Source: SAR86 cluster bacterium (GTDB taxonomy: Bacteria > Pseudomonadota > Gammaproteobacteria > SAR86 > D2472). Taken from it: 13,553 nucleotides of DNA. The notes beneath the pieces are model-generated. The model did not search any database. It was not told the origin of the DNA and saw only the letters and a list, made by a program, of their open reading frames with translations. Position 1 is the stretch's first letter. Every line of letters begins with the position of its first letter. Both the position numbers and the translations under genes were made by a program. The stretch covers positions 1-13,553 of the forward strand of contig JAQWJG010000004.1 in NCBI GenBank assembly GCA_029248485.1. Direction: 5' to 3'. This document shows positions 7,513 through 13,553 of the stretch, one piece after another.

Positions 7513-7749
7513 ATGAGTATTTTTGAAGAACGGGGCATTACTCACTTAGATTTGCATGGGCTTAAGCATCAAGATGTTGAGTCTGAAATCATTAATTTTG
7601 TATATCAATACCAACATTTGCTTCCGTTAATTATTGTTTGCGGCAACAGCAATAAGATGATTGAAATTGCAACTAAAGCGCTTACCACATCTCATATTTC
7701 ATATTCATCCCCTAGATTTGGGATCATTCGGATTGAGGGTATTGAATGA
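7513..7749 (+). CDS. Small stand-alone Smr-domain-like protein
   Basis: The 78-aa protein begins with the Smr hallmark LDLHGLKHQDVESEI (13-27). A hydrophobic strand PLIIVCGNSNKM (38-49), a helix and a final FGIIRIEG strand follow. Full Smr domains (about 80-90 aa; MutS2 C-terminus, SmrA/SmrB) bind or cleave nucleic acid, with an H-G-x-G motif in the second half. Here that place reads C-G-N-S, which I recall from short phage-like and marine Smr proteins, so the nuclease-type role is uncertain. The start ATG has only a weak purine-rich AAGAAA upstream. It stands 40 nt after the P450 gene and 109 nt before the TonB receptor, with no obvious functional link to either. Confidence 0.7.
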   Translation: MSIFEERGITHLDLHGLKHQDVESEIINFVYQYQHLLPLIIVCGNSNKMIEIATKALTTSHISYSSPRFGIIRIEGIE

Positions 7750-7858
7750 TTTTAAGTACTTTTGCAAGCTTTTTATTGAATTGATGGCTGCTAAAGATGC
7801 AAACTTGACCCTTTTTTGTAATAATTAATTAACTTTATCGATATTTATGGGGAATTTT

Positions 7859-10039
7859 ATGAGTAATTTTAGACTTATTTTTATGGCACTGCCTTTGGTA
7901 TTTGCATTGAATGTTAATGCTCAGTCGGTTGGCGTTCTTGAGGAGGTTGTTGTAACCGCTCAAAAGAAAGAGGAAAATCTCCAAGATACACCAATTGCCA
8001 TTACAGCAATTACTGAATCTACCATTGATGATTTAGATCTTGCAAATGTAGTTGATTTGGCAGGCATGGCACCCAACGTGCATATCATCAATACACCTTC
8101 AAATAACACAGCAGCAACTATTGCTATGAGAGGCGGCGTTACCATTAACCCTGCAATTACGTGGGAGCCAACTGTTGGGATGTATTTAGATGGTGTTTAT
8201 TTAGGTAAGGGCCAAGGCTCAATTTTTGATGTAGTTGATTTAGAAAGGGTTGAGATTTTGCGAGGACCCCAAGGAACTCTTTATGGAAGAAATACTCTCG
8301 GTGGCGCAATTAACTTAATCAGCAAAAAACCTTCTGGGGAAGGTATGTCTGCAAAAGTTACTATTGGAAACTATGGCTTAAAGCAAAGTCAGCTCATCGC
8401 TGATTATGAAATTGGTGAAAATATTTTTACCAAAGTGGTTCTAAATTCTAAAAAAAGAGGTGGTTATGTAAATAATACTGACTCACCTTATCAAGCGGCT
8501 CAAGGCGTAGTCCCCAATACTGTTGCTGATCACCTGGAACTAGACACAATCGATTCAAAAGGTTTTAAATTTACATTAGCCTATGAGGGAGATAAAACCA
8601 GTGTTAATTTAACGCTTGATAGAACCGACCAAGACAATGTTCCCCCATTTGCACAATTAACCAATACCATTCCTAACTGGAGTACTGCATTTGGTGTTGG
8701 CGCTTCAGCTCTAACAGGTGGATTGAAGCTGTGGCCAATAGAGATGTTTACAAATGAAAAACGCCAAGACGTTGCTCATATTAATACCCCTACATATGAG
8801 CTATCAGTTGTAGAAGGAACAAGTTTGACCATTGCTCGTGATATGAGTCTGGGAACCTTAAAAGTTATTTGGTCAAAAAGGAAAACTGATTGGGATGATA
8901 GACTCGATCTTGATGGTGGGCCATTCCCTATAGCAGACACTGAAAGACATACTAACTATTCCGCTGAAACTCTCGAAATTCAGTTAAGCGGTTCCACAGA
9001 TAACATGGAATATGTTTTTGGTTACTACAGCCTGAAAGATGATGCTTTTACAGCAAACCCTCAGTCATTTTTTGGAGGTGGATCAGTCTTTGCGCAGAAT
9101 TATTCTGGAAGTGGTGACTCTGAAGCATTTTTTGGTCAGATCACATGGGCTATTGCTGATAAATGGGACCTGACTGTTGGTGCAAGATCAACAGAAGAGG
9201 ATAAGGCTGGGTTTAAAGAATATGTTGGTATTATTTCTGCAAATGGAAGCGGAAGTTTTGACGATACTACAGGCACATTCATCCTCTCACATGATTATAG
9301 CGAAAATACCAACCTCTACTTTAAAGTAGCAGATGGATTTAAGGCTGGTGGATTTAATGCAGAAAGCTCAAACCCATTTGCAGCAGCAACTCCTTATGGG
9401 CCTGAAACAGTTTCATCAACTGAGTTCGGTCTCAAAGGTAAATATTTTAATAATAGAATGATGATGAATATTGCTTATTTTGATAATGAGCATGAAGACA
9501 TGCAAATTTCATACTTTACAGCTAACGCTGCAGCGGCATCTGAGGTAATCAATAACTCTGCAGATATTTCTGGTCTTGAGATTGAAACAACAACTCTTAT
9601 CAATGATTCAACAAGACTCATGGTAAATTTAAGCACACTTGATTCTGAGTTTACTGGAAATAAAGTTGCAAGCGATGGTTTTCTCCTTGAGCAGGTACCG
9701 TATTCTCCAGAGACAACTCTATATGTATCTTTAGAAAAAGATTATGGCAATTATCGCATGCGCCTGGATCACAGCAGAATAGGAGAGCACCCAACTTTTC
9801 CTTATAACTCAAAAGATCCAAGAGCTGCATTGACTAATCTAGCTTCTAGAGGCACTACTGATTTTAGGTTATTGACTGAACCAATGGAAAATATGCAGGT
9901 AAATTTTTGGATTAAGAATCTAAACAATGATTATCACAGAATGAGTGCTATTCCATTTGGACCAGCCTTTGGTCAATTAACTTTGAGCTACTTTAATGCT
10001 CCAAGAACAATTGGTATGGATATACACTACAAATTCTAA
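7859..10039 (+). CDS. TonB-dependent outer-membrane receptor
   Basis: The 726-aa protein has a Sec signal peptide (about residues 1-21, cleavage after NVNA), a TonB-box-like EEVVVTAQ (28-35), and a plug domain (about 40-160) with RGGVT, MYLDGVYLG and the highly conserved VEILRGPQGTLYGRNTLGGAINLISKKP region (131-158). A beta-barrel ending in HYKF follows, with the C-terminal aromatic residue needed for outer-membrane assembly. An ATG at 7847 would add four residues, but GGGGA (7849-7853) is well spaced for the ATG at 7859 and leaves a normal signal peptide. The receptor imports a scarce substrate across the outer membrane using TonB-ExbBD. No siderophore-specific feature is evident, and the adjacent oxygenase genes suggest a hydrophobic carbon source. 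It is closed by a strong terminator. Confidence 0.96.
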   Translation: MSNFRLIFMALPLVFALNVNAQSVGVLEEVVVTAQKKEENLQDTPIAITAITESTIDDLDLANVVDLAGMAPNVHIINTPSNNTAATIAMRGGVTINPAITWEPTVGMYLDGVYLGKGQGSIFDVVDLERVEILRGPQGTLYGRNTLGGAINLISKKPSGEGMSAKVTIGNYGLKQSQLIADYEIGENIFTKVVLNSKKRGGYVNNTDSPYQAAQGVVPNTVADHLELDTIDSKGFKFTLAYEGDKTSVNLTLDRTDQDNVPPFAQLTNTIPNWSTAFGVGASALTGGLKLWPIEMFTNEKRQDVAHINTPTYELSVVEGTSLTIARDMSLGTLKVIWSKRKTDWDDRLDLDGGPFPIADTERHTNYSAETLEIQLSGSTDNMEYVFGYYSLKDDAFTANPQSFFGGGSVFAQNYSGSGDSEAFFGQITWAIADKWDLTVGARSTEEDKAGFKEYVGIISANGSGSFDDTTGTFILSHDYSENTNLYFKVADGFKAGGFNAESSNPFAAATPYGPETVSSTEFGLKGKYFNNRMMMNIAYFDNEHEDMQISYFTANAAAASEVINNSADISGLEIETTTLINDSTRLMVNLSTLDSEFTGNKVASDGFLLEQVPYSPETTLYVSLEKDYGNYRMRLDHSRIGEHPTFPYNSKDPRAALTNLASRGTTDFRLLTEPMENMQVNFWIKNLNNDYHRMSAIPFGPAFGQLTLSYFNAPRTIGMDIHYKF

Positions 10040-10048
10040 TATTAGAAT
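10033..10048. repeat. 16-bp perfect palindrome over the TonB receptor stop codon
   Basis: ATTCTAATATTAGAAT is a perfect 16-bp palindrome that includes the TAA stop (10037-10039). Its last base is the first base of a perfect TATAAT (10048-10053). It sits 5 bp before the terminator stem. It may be a regulator site for the downstream acyl-CoA dehydrogenase or a chance AT-rich palindrome. Confidence 0.4.
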
Positions 10049-10053
10049 ATAAT

Positions 10054-10085
10054 AAAAGCCTCGGTATTTCCCGAGGCTTTTTTTT
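10054..10085 (+). terminator. Strong intrinsic terminator after the TonB receptor
   Basis: AAAAGCCTCGG (10054-10064) pairs perfectly with CCGAGGCTTTT (10071-10081) around a 6-nt loop, and the T-tract continues to 10085 (8 T in a row from 10078). This is a textbook Rho-independent terminator for the plus-strand run ending with the TonB receptor. The A-rich left flank means it could also act in the reverse direction. Confidence 0.93.
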
Positions 10086-10094
10086 GTAAAAATT

Positions 10095-11261
10095 ATGGAT
10101 AATAACTGGGAAGACATTTTAAGGCTTGATGGTCAATTAACCGAAGAAGAAAGGATGATTCGCGACAACGTTCGCGAGTATTGCAACAAATCCTTGATGC
10201 CCCGCATTTTAGATGCCAATAGGAATGAAACATTTCATCCTGAAATATATAAAGAAATGGGAGAGCTTGGTATTCTTGGCGCCTCTATTAAAGGCTATGG
10301 ATGTGCAGGTGTTGGGTATGTTTCTTACGGACTAATAACGCGTGAAATTGAAAGAGTTGACTCTAGTTATAGATCTGCATTCAGTGTCCAGTCTTCATTA
10401 GCAATGTATGCCATTTATCAGTTTGGATCAGAGGAACAAAAAGAAGATTTATTACCGCAGATGGCAGCTGGAAATTTAATTGGATGCTTTGGATTGACCG
10501 AGCCTGATGCTGGTTCTGATCCTGGTAGCATGGTTTCAAATGCAAAAAAAGTTGAAGGAGGTTATCAATTAAATGGATCTAAGACATGGATAACAAATGC
10601 ACCTGTTGCTGATGTATTTATTATTTGGGCAAAAGATGAGCAAGGAGTTTTAAGAGGTTTCATAGCTAGAAAAGGTTTTAAAGGACTTGATACTAAGGTC
10701 TTAGAGGGTAAGTTTGCACTTAGGGCATCAGTTACAGGCCAAATTTTTATGTCTGATGTTTTCATCCCAGACGACCATGTTCTCCCTTTAGCTCAAAGTT
10801 TTAGAGGCCCTTTTTCTTGTTTAAATATGGCTAGGTATGGCATTGCATGGGGCGCCATGGGCGCGGCTGAATTTTGCTGGCATGCTGCTCGCCAATATAC
10901 GCTAGACAGGACTCAGTTTGGAACACCTCTTGCTGCAAAACAATTAGTTCAGAAAAAATTAGCTGACATGCAGACAGAAATTACATTAGGCTTACAAGCA
11001 GCCTTGCGAGTTGGAAGATTAATTGATGATGAGCAGATGATCCCTGAAATGATTTCTCTTATTAAGCGAAACAATTGTGGTAAAGCTTTAGAAGTTGCCA
11101 GATTGGCGAGAGACATGCATGGCGGTAACGGAGTGATTGATGAATATCATGTCGTAAGACACTCAATGAATTTAGAAGCAGTAAATACCTACGAAGGCAC
11201 CCATGATATACATGCTTTAATTCTTGGTAATCTTCAGACCAATATAGCAGCCTTCGAGTAA
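10095..11261 (+). CDS. gcdH: Glutaryl-CoA dehydrogenase (acyl-CoA dehydrogenase family)
   Basis: The 388-aa flavoprotein follows human and bacterial GCDH closely, for example [11 protein letters not shown] (91-101), [14 protein letters not shown] (130-143), [11 protein letters not shown] (322-332), RDMHGGNG (339-346) and [15 protein letters not shown] (364-378). The catalytic base is E367. E86 and R93 match the glutarate-binding pair E87/R94 of human GCDH, and Y366 next to the base is typical of decarboxylating forms. The enzyme converts glutaryl-CoA to crotonyl-CoA and CO2 in lysine, tryptophan and aromatic breakdown and passes electrons to ETF. The start is fixed by the N-terminal match (WED then [10 protein letters not shown]). 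No Shine-Dalgarno is seen, and the ATG is only 9 nt after the upstream T-tract. No CoA-transferase gene is adjacent. Confidence 0.94.
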   Translation: MDNNWEDILRLDGQLTEEERMIRDNVREYCNKSLMPRILDANRNETFHPEIYKEMGELGILGASIKGYGCAGVGYVSYGLITREIERVDSSYRSAFSVQSSLAMYAIYQFGSEEQKEDLLPQMAAGNLIGCFGLTEPDAGSDPGSMVSNAKKVEGGYQLNGSKTWITNAPVADVFIIWAKDEQGVLRGFIARKGFKGLDTKVLEGKFALRASVTGQIFMSDVFIPDDHVLPLAQSFRGPFSCLNMARYGIAWGAMGAAEFCWHAARQYTLDRTQFGTPLAAKQLVQKKLADMQTEITLGLQAALRVGRLIDDEQMIPEMISLIKRNNCGKALEVARLARDMHGGNGVIDEYHVVRHSMNLEAVNTYEGTHDIHALILGNLQTNIAAFE

Positions 11262-11263
11262 TG

Positions 11264-11291
11264 TTTAATGTCAAGTAAACTTGACATTAAA
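11264..11291. promoter_or_regulatory. 28-bp perfect inverted repeat (candidate operator, SoxR-box-like core)
   Basis: Arms TTTAATGTCAAG (11264-11275) and CTTGACATTAAA (11280-11291) are perfectly complementary around the 4-nt centre TAAA. The repeat begins 2 bp after the GCDH stop. The right arm contains a consensus -35 box. The central 14 bp, TCAAGTAAACTTGA, differ at one position from the core of the E. coli SoxR box (TCAAGTTAACTTGA), as I recall that sequence. It could be a regulator site for the efflux operon, a weak GCDH terminator (it is followed by TTTATATAT rather than a T-tract), or both. Confidence 0.7.
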
Positions 11292-11309
11292 TTTATATAT
11301 ACATACCAT
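11281..11309 (+). promoter_or_regulatory. Promoter of the nitroreductase-ABC-adaptor operon
   Basis: A perfect -35 TTGACA (11281-11286), an optimal 17-bp spacer and TACCAT (11304-11309, 4 of 6 matches to the -10) precede the ATG at 11319. The predicted start, near 11316, leaves only about 3 nt of leader. This fits the lack of any Shine-Dalgarno and suggests a leaderless or nearly leaderless mRNA. The -35 lies within the inverted repeat, so a bound regulator would directly affect polymerase access. Confidence 0.6.
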
Positions 11310-11318
11310 TAAAAATCA

Positions 11319-11777
11319 ATGAGCTCTGAAAAATACACTTTAAAACAAGCAAAAATAGCTAAACGAATTATCAAGTACTTTGCTAAATTTCAGGCTAGTA
11401 TTTTTTTGATAAGCAAAGGAAGACTTTGGAATAAATGGCCAGGTGGTTTCCCAATTATGGTTGTAGAAACCAGAGGTGCTAAGTCCAATAAAATAAGAAA
11501 CATACCGCTGATCTATGTGCATCAAGAGGGGATGCCAATATTGGTTGCCTCTTTAGGTGGGATGCCAAAGAACCCTAATTGGTATTACAACGTTATAGCA
11601 AACCCAACAGTTAAGATCTCCACCATTGAGGGGCATGGGAACTATTTAGCAGAAGTGGTGTCTAAAGAAAAAAAGGAAGAGTTATGGCCATTAATTTGTT
11701 CATTCTACCCCGATTATGAAACTTATCAGAGTAACACTGCCAGAGAGATACCTGTTTTTTTGTGTAAACCAGCATGA
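11319..11777 (+). CDS. Deazaflavin-dependent nitroreductase (Ddn)-like protein
   Basis: The 152-aa protein shows the split-beta-barrel family pattern. RLWNKWPGGFPIMVVETRGAKS (35-56) corresponds to the family TTTGRKSG region, followed by IRNIPLIYV (59-67), the signature GGMPKNPNWYYNVIANP (80-96), and a tail with LW, YPDYETYQ and REIPVFL. In mycobacteria such proteins (Ddn/FDOR-B) use reduced F420 to reduce nitroaromatics, quinones and other electrophiles. F420 is uncommon in gammaproteobacteria, so the true cofactor here may be F420, FMN or none. There is no signal peptide. No Shine-Dalgarno is present, in agreement with the predicted leaderless transcript. The TGA stop overlaps the start of the ABC ATPase gene (ATGA 11774-11777), which points to translational coupling and a shared function with the exporter. 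Confidence 0.85.
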   Translation: MSSEKYTLKQAKIAKRIIKYFAKFQASIFLISKGRLWNKWPGGFPIMVVETRGAKSNKIRNIPLIYVHQEGMPILVASLGGMPKNPNWYYNVIANPTVKISTIEGHGNYLAEVVSKEKKEELWPLICSFYPDYETYQSNTAREIPVFLCKPA

Positions 11778-12463
11778 ATGTTATAGACGTTAAAAATATT
11801 ACCAAACATTATTTACTTGGCACCCAAACAGTAGAGGCCTTAAGAGGCGTGAGCTTTGGTATAGAGCAAGGTGAATTTATAGCAATTATGGGTCCATCAG
11901 GGTCCGGTAAATCTACGCTCATGAACATTATTGGATGTCTTGATAGCCCTACAGATGGAACATATCACCTTAACAACCAAGAAGTTAGCACTTTAGAAGG
12001 GGATGAGCTTGCAGGCATAAGAAATAAAGAGATTGGTTTTGTATTTCAAAATTTTCATCTATTGGCACGTAACAGTGCGCTTGATAATGTTATGTAGCCA
12101 TTAAAATATGCTGGAGTTGATAAGGCAGATCAACTTAAAAGAGGTAAGGATGCTCTTTCCCAAGTTGGGCTTGAATCAAGAATGGATCATCAGCCATCTG
12201 AACTGTCAGGAGGGCAGCAGCAAAGAGTTGCTATAGCCAGAGCGTTGGTGAATAACCCATCTATTTTATTTGCCGATGAGCCAACTGGAAACTTAGACAG
12301 CCAAACTGGACACGATGTCATGCAACTTTTTCATAATCTGCATCAACAAGGCCAAACAATTATTTTAATTACTCACGAAAATGAAGTAGCCGCAGAGGCT
12401 CAAAGAACAATATTTATTAAAGATGGTTTGATAGAATCGGACATTAGAAAGGAAAAACTATGA
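11774..12463 (+). CDS. MacB/LolD-type ABC transporter ATPase, split by one in-frame TAG codon
   Basis: The frame is open for 229 codons apart from TAG at codon 108 (12095-12097). Every ATPase element is intact: Walker A GPSGSGKST (40-48), Q-loop Q92 (FVFQNFHLL), ABC signature LSGGQ (144-148), Walker B ILFADEP (164-170) with E169, D-loop NLD, and H-loop H201. The class is the MacB/LolD/FtsE-like exporters that couple to a MacB- or LolC/E-type permease for drug, toxin or lipoprotein export. The TAG replaces a position in NVM-x-PLKYAG, where relatives often carry Leu or Glu. As written, a 107-aa fragment with Walker A only would be made, and a 93-aa fragment from ATG 12182 has no ribosome-binding site. 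ATGA overlaps tie it to the genes on both sides. It may be a recent nonsense mutation, a sequencing error or a read-through codon. Confidence 0.88.
12095..12097 (+). other. In-frame amber codon within the ABC ATPase gene
   Basis: TAG at codon 108 interrupts the reading frame between the Q-loop and the ABC signature. The same frame continues without any shift, with conserved residues right after it (PLKYAG) and intact motifs to the natural TGA at 12461-12463. A single base change from TTG (Leu) would create it. None of the other complete genes in the window stops at TAG (all use TAA or TGA). Confidence 0.9.
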
Positions 12464-13553
12464 AGAGCTCAATTATTAAAACATTCAGTATCATTTTATC
12501 GGCGGTATTAGTTGTTAGTTGTGGTGGAGGTAAAGAGGAAGAGGAATTTAAATTCTATGCTCTAAAAGAAGCGGCATCTCAGCAACTAGAGCTTACTGTT
12601 GAAGCCTCAGGAACTGTTGAGGCTATCTCGTCTATTGAGATTAAATCAAAAGCATCTGGGCAAATTCTTTTTTTAGGAGCTGAAATTGGAGATTATGTAG
12701 ATGAGGGTGTGGTTCTTGCAAGAATAGATCAAAGAACGCCAACAAACACTCTTGCTCAAGCCAACGCAGATCTTGAGGTTGCTAAAGTTCGTTTAAGCAA
12801 TGCCCAAAATCAATTTGAGCGCTCCAAAAGATTGCATGATGAAGGTAATATTTCTGATAAATCATTTGAGGATGCTCAAGAATCATTCTCCTCAGCAAGA
12901 GCTCAGTTAGTTAGAGCGGAAGTATTCTTAGAAAATGCTCGAATAGCTTTAGATGATACAAGTGTAAGATCACCAATTGCTGGTACTGTTATCAGTAGAT
13001 TAGCTGAAGTGGGCCAAGTGATCACTTCACCAACATCTGCTGTAGGTGGCGGGACATTATTAATGGAGATGGCAGATCTCAATAAAGTTCGAGTTAGAGC
13101 ATTAATCGATGAGATAGACATTGGCAAGATTACTATTGGTCAAGAAGTTACATTAAAGGTTTCAGCGTATAGGGACAAAAAATTTGTGGGAGTTGTTTCC
13201 AAGATTGAACCTATGTCAAAAATTGATCAAAATGTTACGACATTCCCAGTGCTAATAGACATCGAGAATCAAGATAATTTATTACTAATAGGAATGAACA
13301 CTGACGTTGAAATTGAAATTTTAAATGAGGAAGTAGCTTTAGCATTACCAGCAGGCTCTTTGAGAACGCGAAAAGATATTGGTTCTGTTGCTCCGTTGCT
13401 TGGGATTAAAGAAGATGAGTTAAATAATTTTTTAACCAAAAGAGTTGAGGGCGAAAATTTTGACTCATACATAGTTCTTAAAAAAACCAAGAAGGGTGCA
13501 ATACCTATTTGGGTAAAAGTTGGAAAAACAGATCTTAATTATGTTGAGGTCAA
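12460..13553 (+). CDS. MacA/HlyD-type periplasmic adaptor lipoprotein (partial, 3' cut by window)
   Basis: An open frame of 364 codons runs off the window end. It begins at the ATG of an ATGA overlap with the ABC ATPase stop. The N-terminus is a lipoprotein signal with lipobox LVVSC (Cys21), followed by a Gly-rich and acidic linker. Then come a first half-lipoyl region (ASGTVEAISSIEIKSKASGQI, about 49-69, continuing GDYVDEGVVLARID), a coiled-coil hairpin (about 95-165, rich in Ala, Gln and Glu), the second half-lipoyl motif VRSPIAGTVISRLAEVGQVI (169-188), and a beta-barrel domain (about 200-290). This is the membrane-fusion protein of a MacAB-like exporter, connecting an inner-membrane ABC permease to an outer-membrane channel. 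The permease gene is probably just beyond the window. An anchored lipid in place of MacA's transmembrane helix is a known variant. Confidence 0.92.
   Translation, partial: MKSSIIKTFSIILSAVLVVSCGGGKEEEEFKFYALKEAASQQLELTVEASGTVEAISSIEIKSKASGQILFLGAEIGDYVDEGVVLARIDQRTPTNTLAQANADLEVAKVRLSNAQNQFERSKRLHDEGNISDKSFEDAQESFSSARAQLVRAEVFLENARIALDDTSVRSPIAGTVISRLAEVGQVITSPTSAVGGGTLLMEMADLNKVRVRALIDEIDIGKITIGQEVTLKVSAYRDKKFVGVVSKIEPMSKIDQNVTTFPVLIDIENQDNLLLIGMNTDVEIEILNEEVALALPAGSLRTRKDIGSVAPLLGIKEDELNNFLTKRVEGENFDSYIVLKKTKKGAIPIWVKVGKTDLNYVEV

Noticed and set aside
7805..7834. TTGACC as the -35 of a TonB receptor promoter
   Set aside because: The -35 is good (5 of 6), but the only box at a usable spacing is TTAACT with 3 of 6 matches, too weak to list as a promoter.
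12095..12097. Pyrrolysine insertion at the TAG codon
   Set aside because: The position lies in an ordinary linker of an ABC ATPase, not in a methylamine methyltransferase, and no pyl genes are visible in the window.
12182..12463. Second half of the ABC ATPase as a separate 93-aa gene
   Set aside because: It lies in the same frame as the first half, begins at an internal Met with no ribosome-binding site, and lacks Walker A. It is the C-terminal part of one interrupted gene.
1..13553. CRISPR arrays, tRNA or rRNA genes, insertion sequences, integrase genes or attachment sites
   Set aside because: Reading both strands, I saw no regularly spaced repeats, no tRNA-like cloverleaf with a CCA end, and no transposase or integrase motifs. 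A tRNA scan would be needed for certainty.

Overview
The window is AT-rich, gene-dense DNA with proteobacterial-type genes: an E. coli-like type II thymidine kinase, a TonB-dependent outer-membrane receptor, a glutaryl-CoA dehydrogenase and a lipoprotein membrane-fusion protein. Together with the small intergenic gaps this suggests an uncultured marine gammaproteobacterium, perhaps SAR86-like. That placement is an inference from style; there is no rRNA or other marker gene here.

Layout. (1) 1-38 is the tail of a plus-strand gene, converging on a minus-strand flavin/FeS oxidoreductase (41-2188). A 53-bp divergent gap with a 19-bp palindrome separates that gene from a plus-strand SnoaL-like protein (2242-2784). 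(2) The SnoaL gene ends exactly where a convergent thymidine kinase gene ends. The kinase (2785-3366, TTG start) lies just downstream of a KshA-like Rieske oxygenase (3370-4371) on the minus strand. (3) A 207-bp divergent regulatory region (4372-4578) precedes a plus-strand run: acetoacetate-decarboxylase-like protein, SDR dehydrogenase, cytochrome P450, a small Smr-domain protein and a TonB-dependent receptor, closed by a strong intrinsic terminator (10054-10085). (4) Glutaryl-CoA dehydrogenase starts 9 nt after that terminator. (5) A 28-bp perfect inverted repeat carrying a consensus -35 box leads into a tightly overlapped operon: deazaflavin (F420)-type nitroreductase-like protein, MacB/LolD-type ABC ATPase, and a MacA-like lipoprotein adaptor that runs off the window end.

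How the genes may work together. Rieske oxygenase, P450, SDR, ADC-like decarboxylase/aldolase, SnoaL-fold protein and OYE-type reductase, next to a TonB receptor for uptake, look like a peripheral pathway for an imported hydrophobic compound of steroid or terpenoid type. The substrate cannot be read from the sequence. The last operon looks like a tripartite-type efflux or lipoprotein-export system combined with a possible detoxifying reductase.

The most unusual points are: a single in-frame TAG codon that splits an otherwise intact ABC ATPase while both flanking ATGA gene overlaps are preserved; the palindrome/promoter ahead of that operon, whose core resembles the E. coli SoxR box and which predicts a nearly leaderless mRNA; and a thymidine kinase that begins with TTG, in frame, one codon after the stop of the Rieske gene.
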